Assembly: GCA_964465145.1 (NCBI GenBank)
Contig: CAYXJR010000004.1
Span: 46,459 to 110,458 of the forward strand
Source of the DNA: JAUVKA01 sp964465145
GTDB taxonomy: Bacteria > Bacteroidota > Bacteroidia > Bacteroidales > UBA12481
Length of the DNA: 64,000 nt
Direction of reading: 5' to 3'
In this document: positions 46,525 through 56,111 of the stretch, in pieces
Layout: each line of letters opens with the position of its first letter
Numbering within the stretch: the stretch's first letter is position 1
The notes under the pieces: generated by a model
Databases searched by the model: none
Told to the model about the DNA's origin: nothing
Seen by the model: the letters and a program-made list of their open reading frames with translations, nothing else
Position numbers and translations under genes: made by a program

Positions 46525-49371
46525 ATGAAGAACCTTGGCTTTATTGCACTGTTTTGCCTTATGATGATTATTTCAGGCTTACAGTATTCTTACGGGCAAT
46601 ATTTTTCAGTAGGCAATGATCCATCCGGAATTCGTTGGAAAAGGATAGAACGCCCAGGATTTAGCCTTATTTATCCAGATTATTATGAATCCAGGGCCAA
46701 AGAATTGTGTCGATCCGGCTCCCAAATTCTTTCATCTGTTGGTAGTTCCCTTTACCTTAAGCCTGGACATTTCAGAGCTGTGGTACATCCTGAATCCATT
46801 CAGTCAAATGGATGGACTATGTGGGTCCCAAGAAAGGTAGAATTAGCACCCATGCCTTCTCTTTACAATATGGCAGAAAAATATGCTGATCATTTGCTGA
46901 TTCACGAGTTCAGGCATATCGTTCAGCTTGATAAGTCGGACCAGGGCCTTACCAGGGTACTGGGTTGGTTTTTAGGTGATCAGGCAGCTGCAAGTGTTCA
47001 GGCCATACAAATTCCAGACTGGGTTTCAGAAGGGGATGCTGTATTGACAGAAAGCCTTCTCAGCCACTCTGGCCGGGGGCGTAATCCTATGTTTTCAGAA
47101 GGCATGCGGGCCTTAATGTTGGACAATCGCGATTACAAATATGACAAAGTGCGGCTCGGTTCCTATAGGGATTATGTTCCGGATCATTATGTTTTAGGTT
47201 ACCATATGGTTTCGATGGCCAGACTTCTGGATCAGGACAGGTTTTGGTCGAATGTAATGGATAATGTAGCCCGCAAACCATTTAGGATCTCAAATTTCAA
47301 CAGGTATCTACGCAAACGTACTGGCCTATGGCAGGGTGGGTTATTCCTGAAAACCAAAGAATATCTTTGTGAATTTTGTAGGGAAAATTCAACAATTACT
47401 GGTATAGGACAAATTGATCTGATCCTTAACGACTCGTCTGATTATTTTAACTACATAAAGCCTTATCCAGAATCGGACACAAGCTGGATTTGCCTTAAAC
47501 GGTCGTATGGGGACCTGCCTGCTATTGTGAGGTTGTTTCGTAACCGGGTGGAAGAATTTATCATTTACCCTGGAAGTATTAATGGTGCCTCTTTTTCCTA
47601 TTCCGGGGGTACCCTTGCCTGGGCGCAGCAGATTGCTGATCCGCGATGGGAAATGCGCTCATTTTCTGATGTTTTTCTTTATGATATAGACAAGGGTAAG
47701 AAAATCAGGATCACAAAAAACCAACGCTATTTGTACCCGGTACTAAATGCTGATAACACTTCCATAGCCTGTATTGAAGAGCTTATCAATGGTTTAAGCC
47801 AGCTTGTGGTAATGAATAAAAAGGGATCTGTCTTGTATTCTACAGGGGCAATCGGGGACGGTACTTTCCGGCAACCAGTCTGGTCGGCTAATGGAGGCCA
47901 GCTTTACGCCCTTTTAACCGGCCGGGACGGTAAAAAGCTGGTGGAGTGGGATATTGCTGAGGAATCAATACATATATTGTATGATTTTGGTTTCAAGGAG
48001 GTTAATCAGCTTGATCTTATTGGGAATCAATTGGTCTTTACTGCCCCGATAGGGACAATTCAGGGTTTATATGCCTTTGACCTGGGGAAAAGAACTATTA
48101 TTAAACTTATTGCCAATGAAAACGGAGTAGGATATCCTGCCGTTTCGGATGATAAGCTCTGTGTATCGGTTCTTACCCCTGATGGTTACAGACCGGCTCA
48201 GATCTATCAGGATGATAAGCAATGGACTCCCGTAGATGAAATTGAGGATCTTAAGGAACCTATATTGTCAAATATTGAAAGGGCAGAGAAGGAATACCCT
48301 ATTAATTATCTTCCTGTCGACACGGCCGATATTAGCAGCACAAAGTATAGCAAAATTGGGCACCTGTTTAATTTCCATTCCTGGGCTCCGGTATATTTTG
48401 ATACAGATAGCTATTCCATACGTCCTGGAGCTTTGATCATGTCGCAAAACGACCTGAATACACTCATTAGCTCCTTTGGCATACAACAAAACAAACAGAC
48501 ACGAGGAATTGACTATTCTGCAGATCTGACATATACGGGATTCTATCCGGAAATTGGGTTAAATATCCTGGCCGGAAAACGCGAAGCTGATACTCTGTTC
48601 CTTGATCAGGACACCCTTCGTAATGTTCAATATTTTGATCTGGAATCCAGACTTTCTTTGTCGGTTCCCTTATTTTTTTCAAAAGGGTCATATTATCAAC
48701 GTATTCAGCCCTATTTTTTCCTGACCCATCATAAATTAGCCGATGTACGAAGTATGGATTCGAAGCCGGGGGAAGTAAATCCTATTGATTTGTCCTATGC
48801 CACTGCTACCCTGGGTTTTGCCGGTCAGGTACTCCGCCGGATGAGTTACCGGGACCTTCAGCCCAGATGGGGTTTTTCTTCGGGTTTCCAGGCTGAGGCA
48901 GGAATTGCTAATCCGGAAGTCCAGGCTTTCAGGCGGATTTCAGCTTATGTACGACTATATACACCGGGAATTATGAAGAACCACAGTCTGAGAACTTATA
49001 TCGGGTTTTCTGGTCAGGACAAATTTTCAATGCCTCGGCTACCCTTTGTATCCCTTCCCCGGGGCATTTATGAACCGGTCAATTATAATTATTCCTCTTT
49101 TAAGCTTGATTATTCTTTCCCCATTGCATATCCTGATTGGTCAATACCTTCTATACTTTATGTCACCCGATTTAAAGCCAATACCTTTATTGATGGGGCT
49201 CATACGAGCTCACTTGATGAGCAGTGGAGTTTAAAAACAGGTATTGATCTGAGTTCGAATTTTTATTTGTTAAGAATCGGAGTGGAATTAGATGCCGGGG
49301 TCAGGATAATTTATGATCCACTGGAGAAAAAATGGCATTTTGAGCTCCTTTATAGTTTTGATATTCAATAG
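46525..49371 (+). CDS. Exported zincin-like (MA-type peptidase) beta-propeller protein
   Basis: 948 aa from ATG 46525; the frame is open from 46468, but that start would lie upstream of the promoter box. Signal peptide residues 1-24. A zinc-peptidase-like domain has HEFRH at 127-131 and a third-ligand candidate E169 in WVSEGDA, the gluzincin pattern. Residues about 330-600 have propeller-like repeats (YSGGTLAWAQQ, VLNADNTSIACIEEL, VWSANGGQLYALLTG). The final about 300 residues are strand-rich and end in FELLYSFDI, like an outer-membrane barrel. Substrate unknown. Confidence 0.75.
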   Translation: MKNLGFIALFCLMMIISGLQYSYGQYFSVGNDPSGIRWKRIERPGFSLIYPDYYESRAKELCRSGSQILSSVGSSLYLKPGHFRAVVHPESIQSNGWTMWVPRKVELAPMPSLYNMAEKYADHLLIHEFRHIVQLDKSDQGLTRVLGWFLGDQAAASVQAIQIPDWVSEGDAVLTESLLSHSGRGRNPMFSEGMRALMLDNRDYKYDKVRLGSYRDYVPDHYVLGYHMVSMARLLDQDRFWSNVMDNVARKPFRISNFNRYLRKRTGLWQGGLFLKTKEYLCEFCRENSTITGIGQIDLILNDSSDYFNYIKPYPESDTSWICLKRSYGDLPAIVRLFRNRVEEFIIYPGSINGASFSYSGGTLAWAQQIADPRWEMRSFSDVFLYDIDKGKKIRITKNQRYLYPVLNADNTSIACIEELINGLSQLVVMNKKGSVLYSTGAIGDGTFRQPVWSANGGQLYALLTGRDGKKLVEWDIAEESIHILYDFGFKEVNQLDLIGNQLVFTAPIGTIQGLYAFDLGKRTIIKLIANENGVGYPAVSDDKLCVSVLTPDGYRPAQIYQDDKQWTPVDEIEDLKEPILSNIERAEKEYPINYLPVDTADISSTKYSKIGHLFNFHSWAPVYFDTDSYSIRPGALIMSQNDLNTLISSFGIQQNKQTRGIDYSADLTYTGFYPEIGLNILAGKREADTLFLDQDTLRNVQYFDLESRLSLSVPLFFSKGSYYQRIQPYFFLTHHKLADVRSMDSKPGEVNPIDLSYATATLGFAGQVLRRMSYRDLQPRWGFSSGFQAEAGIANPEVQAFRRISAYVRLYTPGIMKNHSLRTYIGFSGQDKFSMPRLPFVSLPRGIYEPVNYNYSSFKLDYSFPIAYPDWSIPSILYVTRFKANTFIDGAHTSSLDEQWSLKTGIDLSSNFYLLRIGVELDAGVRIIYDPLEKKWHFELLYSFDIQ

Positions 49372-49382
49372 GGGAAGAGTAT

Positions 49383-50636
49383 TTATCCCCTGTAAATTTC
49401 CAGCAGGGTTATCTCAGGCCATATTCCTACGCGACCTGGGAATGCAAGATAACCCAGCCCCCTGTTCACATAAATATACTGAGAGCCGTTTTGATAAAGG
49501 CCGGCCCATTGTTTATACCTGAGCTGAACAGGGCTGATCTTGAAATTTCCTATTTCAATACCCATTTGGAAACCATGAGTATGCCCTGCCAATGTAAGGT
49601 CGGCCCGACTATCTGGTAGGATCTTATTTTCCCAATGATCCGGGTCATGTGAAAGGAGCAGGGTATAGTCTTCTTTTGGAACTCCTTCAAGTGCTTTTTC
49701 AAGTTTCCCGAATTGAGGGAAGGGGTGGCGGCCCCAATTTTCCACACCAGCCACCACTATGCTCTCACCATTTTTTTCTATTCTTTGGTGATCATTCAGC
49801 AAAACCTGAAATCCCATCTCTTTTTCCTGCCTGATAATATCAAGTAGATTTTTCTTTTTTGCCTGAGGGCTGGGCCATTCAGAATAATTTCCATAATCGT
49901 GATTCCCTAGTACTGCAAATTTTCCCACTCTTGCCTTAAGCATCTTCCATATTGGAACCCAGGAACTCATTTCATGGGAGAAATTGTTCACCATATCACC
50001 TGTAAACATTATTAGGTCAGGATCCAGCTGGTTAACCTGGTTGACTACTTCCTGAATTTTATCCTGATGCCCATTAAAGCTACCCAGATGGGCATCTGAT
50101 AACTGAACAACCCTAAGGCCATTGAATGACATTGGCAGATTTGGGAAATATAGCTTTTTACGATGAAGGGTAAAATTGAAACGTCCCCAGCCAATGCCAT
50201 GAATTATGCCTACGAAGGGGATTATACTGGCAATAATTCCTGCTTTCCTTATGAATTCCCTGCGCGATTCGCTTTTGGGTATTTGGGATTTTTGTCGCAT
50301 AAATCGCTTTGCGATTTTTCCCATAAGCCATACAAGATCTCTGAAAAATTCAAAAAAAACATAGACTAACTTTACCGCAAATTGAACCAGGAAAACAGCA
50401 TTGTATTTCATGATCTGCTGAGCCATAACCTCCTGTCCTGGATCTTTCATATGCTTGATATAGAACATGATGATCCCTGCAACCATGCCAAGGGAGAACA
50501 CCCACCATAACCAGAAAAACCAGGATTTTAATTGAGGCTTTTCGCAGGACAAAACTTTACGAAGGCCCTTATAAGCGTAAAGATCAATAAGAAGAAATAT
50601 GGGAATTATATATGGAATAAACGCAAATGACCGCAT
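49383..50636 (-). CDS. Membrane-anchored metallophosphoesterase
   Basis: 417 aa. Residues 1-110 hold three hydrophobic segments. An internal twin-arginine-like SRREFIRKAG (124-133) precedes a further hydrophobic stretch. The catalytic domain has all calcineurin-like motifs: LSDAHLG, GDMVNN, GNHDYGN, LSHDP and GHTHGFQ. Similar YkuE/YaeI-type enzymes are anchored with the catalytic domain outside the cytoplasm and act on lipid or nucleotide phosphates. Substrate unknown here. Confidence 0.88.
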   Translation of the reverse strand: MRSFAFIPYIIPIFLLIDLYAYKGLRKVLSCEKPQLKSWFFWLWWVFSLGMVAGIIMFYIKHMKDPGQEVMAQQIMKYNAVFLVQFAVKLVYVFFEFFRDLVWLMGKIAKRFMRQKSQIPKSESRREFIRKAGIIASIIPFVGIIHGIGWGRFNFTLHRKKLYFPNLPMSFNGLRVVQLSDAHLGSFNGHQDKIQEVVNQVNQLDPDLIMFTGDMVNNFSHEMSSWVPIWKMLKARVGKFAVLGNHDYGNYSEWPSPQAKKKNLLDIIRQEKEMGFQVLLNDHQRIEKNGESIVVAGVENWGRHPFPQFGKLEKALEGVPKEDYTLLLSHDPDHWENKILPDSRADLTLAGHTHGFQMGIEIGNFKISPVQLRYKQWAGLYQNGSQYIYVNRGLGYLAFPGRVGIWPEITLLEIYRG

Positions 50637-50746
50637 TGGCTACTTTCTTTCATCCGGAATTCAGAAGTTGTCTTCATTTTTGTTCCGGAAGCCTCTATCA
50701 TGAATATTTTTAAAAAACTGCGCAAAGGTAAGGTAATTAGTTGAAA

Positions 50747-51508
50747 TTAAATTCTTTCTAATGAATTTTCCGTAATCCAAGCCTTATTTCCATCGGACAG
50801 TTGTATTTCCAGCCAACCATTGAGTTGATCTGTAATCCACACTTTTACACCTTCGTGAAGGACAAAGAGATCAGTACCGCTTTCATCCGGTGAACTTTTG
50901 GCAGTTACTGATGAACTGAAAATGATAGCTGTGTTCCGATCGGTTAATCGCTTATTCTGCTCCCAACCAAAAAGCAGGGTTGATCCACTAAAAAGTATTG
51001 TTATTACACCTGCCACAAGGAATAATTTCCTAAAGAAGCGACGCCTTAAAAAGAAAAACAAGAGAATGGATATACATGCCAGCATGAAGAAAATAAGGCT
51101 TAATTTCCCCCATTGGCCGGGGGAGAGCCCCATGCGCAATTGCTTTATCCATTTGGAAAGGAAGAATTCAGGTAGGGCGTCAATTTTATCGACGACCAGC
51201 TGATTGGCAATATCAAGGTTGTATTTAATATCATCATCACCAGGGCTTAGGAGCAAAGCTCTTTCATAATTAAGAATGGCCAGAGTGAGTTCATTTTGTT
51301 TATAGTAGGCATTCCCCAGATTATAAAGCAATGCACCTGAGGTATACCCTGAAGCAAGAATATCATTGTATGACTTTATGGCTTCTTCATATTTCCCATC
51401 TGAATATTTCTGGTTTGCCAGGGCGAACAAGGATTCATTTCCATCCGCATATACTGCAGCAGCAACCAGTATTGTTGTTAGAATAGATATGATGCCTTTC
51501 CTAATCAT
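50747..51508 (-). CDS. batE: BatE: TPR and SH3 protein of the Bat operon
   Basis: 253 aa. Signal peptide near residues 1-21, then TPR repeats (ALANQKYSDGKYEEAIKSYN, GALLYNLGNAYYKQNELTLA), two membrane helices in the middle (LIFFMLACISILLFFFLRRR and a second), and a C-terminal SH3b domain (VTAKSSPDESGT, VWITDQLNGWLEI). Last gene of the operon, overlapping batD by 4 bases. Confidence 0.88.
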   Translation of the reverse strand: MIRKGIISILTTILVAAAVYADGNESLFALANQKYSDGKYEEAIKSYNDILASGYTSGALLYNLGNAYYKQNELTLAILNYERALLLSPGDDDIKYNLDIANQLVVDKIDALPEFFLSKWIKQLRMGLSPGQWGKLSLIFFMLACISILLFFFLRRRFFRKLFLVAGVITILFSGSTLLFGWEQNKRLTDRNTAIIFSSSVTAKSSPDESGTDLFVLHEGVKVWITDQLNGWLEIQLSDGNKAWITENSLERI

Positions 51509-53337
51509 GATTTTCTATTGCTTTTACGTAGTGCCTGTTCCAGTTGATTGATAACGGATTCAGCATCCTTGAATATAATATCCAGCTCTCCTGAATTTTC
51601 CCCCGGAGCATACCGGATATATTCACAATGATCAAGTAATCCAATAAGAGTCTCAACAACTGAGCTATCAACATTTCTGCTCGCCAGGAACATCTCAATA
51701 AATTCCCGGTTAAGATTGGCCTGGTCCAGATTGAGTTTATCTCCGAGATATCCCCAGGTGCCTTTCAAAATCTCAATAAGGAATTTTTCCTTATTGTTGT
51801 CCTTCAGACATTTTCCTGCCTGCCTGAGGCGCAATTGGCTTTGCCTTCCTGCTTTCCTGATCCTCATCCCCGCCGTATCTGATCTTTTTATTTGCCATTG
51901 TCGCAGCAGAAAAAAGATTACCACCATAATAGCAGACATGAGCACATACATCAGGTAAAACCTGGGTGTGCTGAAGGAAGTCCCTTTTATCTGAGAAAGC
52001 TTAATATTCCCAGTATTAATAAAGCGGATATCTGCACCCAGATACCTGACATCCTCCCGGCTGGGCCCGGATATCACCGTACCCGTAGACTCCTCATCTC
52101 CTTTTTCTACAATAATAGTGAAAGGGTTACTGGCCAGGCTTTTATAACTTTCACTAACCGGATCAAAATAAATAAAGTTAACGGCAGGGATCTTGAAATC
52201 ACCGGCAAACCTTGGAATAACCAGGTAATCCATGGTTCGGTTGCCGGTAATCCCGTTTTCATTGATGTTTATATTATCCTTGACCTTGGGATCATAAGAT
52301 TCGAAATCGACGGGAAAGTCGATCTTGATAGGATCAATTAGTTTAAAATTGCCTTTCCCGTTTATCTTGACGGAAAGATTAACTGCTTCATTAGTCTTGA
52401 CATTTGATTTGTCAAGATTAGCCGAGAGTGTGTAGGATCCAACAGCTCCTGTGAAACCACTTGGAGCATTAATAGGAAGAGGTTTAACCTGAATTTTCAC
52501 CTCCGGACTAACAAGCTTTTTGCGTATTGTTTGGGCGGATCCGAAAAAATCATCGAAAACGCTTCTGTTTTGATTTCGCTGGTTTATAAAACACTCCAGT
52601 TCAAAGGGTTCGATTATTATTTCCCCGGTTTGTTGTGGGACAAGTATGCTTTTTTTGATTGTACCAACATTGTATATAACGCCATTAATATTTTCCCTGA
52701 CCAGACTGATCTGATCAGCAACTTTTATTTCCTGGCTCCAGAACCCACTGTATGATGGTATTTTTATGTCGCCAAACCGGGCAAGGTTAACCCGTGTGTA
52801 TACCTTTATTGTTGCCAGAATCTGTTCCCCTTTATAAATGTTCCTCCTGTCAACATTAATCCTGACATAAAGATCCTTGTCGTCAATACTGCTTTGATCA
52901 CCTGTTTGTTGTGGTGTTGAAGTATTTTGCTGTTGTTTTGCTGATCCCTTAACTACTTCGATCTTTAAACTGTTGGAAGTGTACTTTTTCCCTTCTACGG
53001 TAACAGTTGCTTTCGGAATTGTAAAAGTTCCTTCATTTTGAGTCTGGACAGTGTAATTATATGTATAACTGGAGGTTTGAGATACTTTCCCTCCTATTAT
53101 TTGTGTGCTCATGCTTGTGGAAAGCATGGGTCCTGAAAAGAGGAAATTTGTGAGTCTCGGCCCTGCGAATTCAGATCCTTTACCGTTCACGGTATAGCTC
53201 AGACGAAAATACTCCCCAACTTCAACTACTTGAGGTGCGGTGGCAGTAAGACGTACCTCTTCATCCTGTGCAAATGAATTCCATCCCGCAAAGAGGAGGA
53301 TAATAAAGATCAATATCCGTCGAATCACCAAATTCAT
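51505..53337 (-). CDS. batD: BatD: large exported Bat operon protein
   Basis: 610 aa from ATG 53337; the longer frame from 53385 adds residues ahead of the signal peptide. Signal peptide MNLVIRRILIFIILLFAG, then Ig-like beta domains (VVEVGEYFRLSYTVNGKG; NVKTNEAVNLSVKINGKGNF), one membrane helix (YLMYVLMSAIMVVIFFLL) and a cytoplasmic helical tail. BatD is a periplasmic platform of the aerotolerance complex; its exact role is not established. Confidence 0.9.
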   Translation of the reverse strand: MNLVIRRILIFIILLFAGWNSFAQDEEVRLTATAPQVVEVGEYFRLSYTVNGKGSEFAGPRLTNFLFSGPMLSTSMSTQIIGGKVSQTSSYTYNYTVQTQNEGTFTIPKATVTVEGKKYTSNSLKIEVVKGSAKQQQNTSTPQQTGDQSSIDDKDLYVRINVDRRNIYKGEQILATIKVYTRVNLARFGDIKIPSYSGFWSQEIKVADQISLVRENINGVIYNVGTIKKSILVPQQTGEIIIEPFELECFINQRNQNRSVFDDFFGSAQTIRKKLVSPEVKIQVKPLPINAPSGFTGAVGSYTLSANLDKSNVKTNEAVNLSVKINGKGNFKLIDPIKIDFPVDFESYDPKVKDNININENGITGNRTMDYLVIPRFAGDFKIPAVNFIYFDPVSESYKSLASNPFTIIVEKGDEESTGTVISGPSREDVRYLGADIRFINTGNIKLSQIKGTSFSTPRFYLMYVLMSAIMVVIFFLLRQWQIKRSDTAGMRIRKAGRQSQLRLRQAGKCLKDNNKEKFLIEILKGTWGYLGDKLNLDQANLNREFIEMFLASRNVDSSVVETLIGLLDHCEYIRYAPGENSGELDIIFKDAESVINQLEQALRKSNRKS

Positions 53338-53378
53338 TCTAATACATATATTACTTAATTCATTATGTGCAGTTTGTA

Positions 53379-54056
53379 TTACCAATCTTTCAATACTCTT
53401 ACTCTTTGAGATTTAGCCTTTTCCTTTTTCACATTCTCCTGTACCTTTTTTTCATCATTGGCCAGAGCTTCCAGCAAGCGTTGAGCATCCTCTTTAGATA
53501 TTTTTCCTTCCTGAGGTTGTTGCTGCTTTTGATCCTTTTTTTCCTGGTCCTGTTGCTGTTGCTCCTGCTTTTGTTGATTCTCCTGCTTATCTTTCTGATC
53601 CTGATTCTCCTGCTTCTGCTCTTCTTGTTTTTTCTTCAGGTTTTGCGCATAGGCAAGGTTATACTTGGTTTCCATATCATCCGGAATATTGCGCAAGGCA
53701 TTTTTATAGGCCTCAATGGCATCATCCAATTCGCCGGCTTTTAACAGAGAATTGCCAAGATTATGAAAAGCCTGGGACTTTGTGTTTTTATCGACATTTT
53801 TGTCTGCCACCTGGTTGAAAAGAATCCCGGCATCCTCAAATTTTTCCTGCCGGTATAATGCATCACCAAGGTTAAATGAGCCCGGTACTGTATTGCTCTG
53901 CAAATCGATGGCTTTTCGGTAAGAAACTTCAGATTCATTGAATTTATCCGATCTGAACAGGCGATTCCCATCACGTATGTCCTTTCGCTCCTGTTGGGCC
54001 ATGGCGGGGATACTAATTAGGAACAATCCTGATATGATCAGTGATTTATGTTTCAT
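53379..54056 (-). CDS. batC: BatC: exported TPR protein
   Basis: 225 aa. Signal peptide MKHKSLIISGLFLISIPAMA. Three TPR units (GNRLFRSDKFNESEVSYRKA, NLGDALYRQEKFEDAGILFN, NLGNSLLKAGELDDAIEAYK) are followed by a low-complexity Gln/Glu/Lys/Asp linker of about 50 residues, then a short helical tail. The low-complexity stretch also creates a long shadow frame on the other strand. Confidence 0.9.
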   Translation of the reverse strand: MKHKSLIISGLFLISIPAMAQQERKDIRDGNRLFRSDKFNESEVSYRKAIDLQSNTVPGSFNLGDALYRQEKFEDAGILFNQVADKNVDKNTKSQAFHNLGNSLLKAGELDDAIEAYKNALRNIPDDMETKYNLAYAQNLKKKQEEQKQENQDQKDKQENQQKQEQQQQDQEKKDQKQQQPQEGKISKEDAQRLLEALANDEKKVQENVKKEKAKSQRVRVLKDW

Positions 54057-54067
54057 GACGGCCTGTT

Positions 54068-55108
54068 TTATTGTCTATCTTCAATCTTCATTTTTCTTAA
54101 CCAGCGGTTTTTCCGCTCTAAGATAATTAACTCCAGAACTAACAAAAAGATTGCCAAAGCTACCGGATATTGAAATTGTTCTTCATATTCAGAATATACA
54201 CGTGCTTCAATATCCTGTTTGTCCATTTTATTTATCTCATCGAAGAGTGTTTTTAAGCCGGCATTTGCAGTATTCGCACGTATATATATCCCTTTGCCAG
54301 CTGCTGCTATATCCCTTAAAAGGCTCTCGTTCAATTTGGATACTATAACATTACCCTCGTGGTCTTTCCTGTAATCTTTTTGTCCATATTGGGTCATTAC
54401 AGGAATAGGTGCCCCTTTTGCCAGTCCCATTCCAATAGTGTGTATAACAATATTTTTTTCGGCTGCAGCTTTAGCAGCTTCGATTGCCCCTTCTTCATGG
54501 TTCTCCCCGTCTGTGATGATAATAATGGCCTTACTCTTGTCGGCTTCCGGTGTGAACGAGCGGGCTGCAAGGTTAATGGCGGCTCCTATTGAGGTGCCCT
54601 GCCGCGGAACAATCTCTGTATTTACCGCTGAAAGAAAGAGCTTGGCTGCTCCAAAATCTGTGGTCATCGGCAGTTGAATATAAGCATCACCGGCAAAAAC
54701 GATCAAGCCTATCTTGTCATTTTCAAGCTCATCAACTAGTTTGGTGATGGCTCTTTTGGCATTTTCCAGGCGATTAGGCTGTATGTCTTCAGCCAGCATG
54801 GAGTTGGATACATCGAGTCCGATCATCAACTCCACTCCTTTACGATTGACCTCCGTTAGTTTGGACCCGAATTGCGGGCGGGCAAGTCCAAATATAGTAG
54901 CTGCAATGGCCAGTAGAAAGATAATATACTTCCAGCTTTTCTTTGATTGTGAAGCAAGGGGCATTAATGATTCAAGAAGGTGTTGATCACCCCATTTGAT
55001 AAGCATTTTCCTCGACCGGTATTTGCTAAGCATATAAATACCGCCCAATACTGGAATAACCAGCAGTGCATAAAGGAATACCGTATTTTCAAACCTGAAG
55101 CTTTCCAT
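54068..55108 (-). CDS. batB: BatB: VWA-domain membrane protein
   Basis: 346 aa from ATG 55108, which starts right at the membrane anchor (FLYALLVIPVLGGIYML). A VWA domain has the MIDAS motif DVSNS and the later TDGE; a second membrane helix lies near the C-terminus (VALAIFLLVLELIIL). Likely assembles with BatA. The frame is open to 55144 but this would overlap batA. Confidence 0.92.
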   Translation of the reverse strand: MESFRFENTVFLYALLVIPVLGGIYMLSKYRSRKMLIKWGDQHLLESLMPLASQSKKSWKYIIFLLAIAATIFGLARPQFGSKLTEVNRKGVELMIGLDVSNSMLAEDIQPNRLENAKRAITKLVDELENDKIGLIVFAGDAYIQLPMTTDFGAAKLFLSAVNTEIVPRQGTSIGAAINLAARSFTPEADKSKAIIIITDGENHEEGAIEAAKAAAEKNIVIHTIGMGLAKGAPIPVMTQYGQKDYRKDHEGNVIVSKLNESLLRDIAAAGKGIYIRANTANAGLKTLFDEINKMDKQDIEARVYSEYEEQFQYPVALAIFLLVLELIILERKNRWLRKMKIEDRQ

Positions 55109-55115
55109 TCCTGTC

Positions 55116-56111
55116 TTACGGATTATTTTTAAAAATAGTAACACGAAGCACAGCTTCCAATAAAAGGAGCAATCCAGCAGTTATAGCCCACCATAGATAT
55201 TCCTCGGTTTTTCTCGAGAATTCCCTGACCTCAATTTTCGATTTTTCAAGCTCGTCAATTTCCTGGTAGATCTCTTTAAGCTTTTGGTTATTTGTTGCAC
55301 GGAAATATTTCCCATCAGTCATGCGGGCAATCTCCTGCAAAACCTCCTCATCAATCTTAACCTCAATATTTTGGTACTGGACTCCAAAAGAGGTTCTAAA
55401 GGGGTATGGGGCAGTCCCTATTGTTCCAACCCCTACCGTATAAACTCTTATGTTAAAAGTCTGGGCGATCTCTGCAGCTGTTACTGGTGCAATTTCCCCC
55501 TGATTATTTACCCCATCGGTAAGTAGAATAATGACCTTGCTTTTAGCTTTTGAGTCTTTCAATCGGCTAACTGCATTTGCCAGTCCCAAGCCAATAGCTG
55601 TACCATCTTTAATCATTCCACTTTTGATATCCTGAAAAAGATTCATCAAAACCGCATGATCTGTTGTCAGGGGGCATTGTGTGAAGGATTCACCACTGAA
55701 AACCACCAGTCCCATACGGTCGTCCGGCCTTCCTGCAATGAATTCCATAGCCACGTCCTTCGAAGCTTCCAGTCGATTCGGTTTAAAATCTTCGGCTAGC
55801 ATGCTTCCCGAAATATCCAAAGCCAGGACAATATCAATTCCTTCAGTAGCGACATTTTCCCAGGAGCTGGTTGATTGTGGCCTGGCTAGAGCAACTATTA
55901 GTGCTGCGATCCCAAGTGTTCTAAAAACAAATGGCAGATGACGGAAATAGTTTTTCCAAGATGATGGTGCTTCAGAAAGAGCGTTCAAGCTGGACAAACG
56001 CAGGCTGGAATATCCTTTTTTTTGTCGGAATATATATAGGGCAATTAGGAGCGGGACTATGATGAGACCCCACAAGAAAGATTCATCAGCAAATTGGATA
56101 TTATTCAGCAT
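55116..56111 (-). CDS. batA: BatA: VWA-domain membrane protein
   Basis: 331 aa from ATG 56111, overlapping the upstream gene by 11 bases. Membrane helices flank a VWA domain with MIDAS DISGS and LLTDGVNNQGE. It shares the fold and layout of BatB, from which it arose by duplication. VWA proteins next to MoxR ATPases are thought to act together as metal-dependent chaperones. Confidence 0.92.
   Translation of the reverse strand: MLNNIQFADESFLWGLIIVPLLIALYIFRQKKGYSSLRLSSLNALSEAPSSWKNYFRHLPFVFRTLGIAALIVALARPQSTSSWENVATEGIDIVLALDISGSMLAEDFKPNRLEASKDVAMEFIAGRPDDRMGLVVFSGESFTQCPLTTDHAVLMNLFQDIKSGMIKDGTAIGLGLANAVSRLKDSKAKSKVIILLTDGVNNQGEIAPVTAAEIAQTFNIRVYTVGVGTIGTAPYPFRTSFGVQYQNIEVKIDEEVLQEIARMTDGKYFRATNNQKLKEIYQEIDELEKSKIEVREFSRKTEEYLWWAITAGLLLLLEAVLRVTIFKNNP

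Noticed and set aside
53367..53744. Leucine-rich 125-codon frame on the plus strand
   Set aside because: It is the complement of the Gln/Glu/Lys-rich linker of batC.
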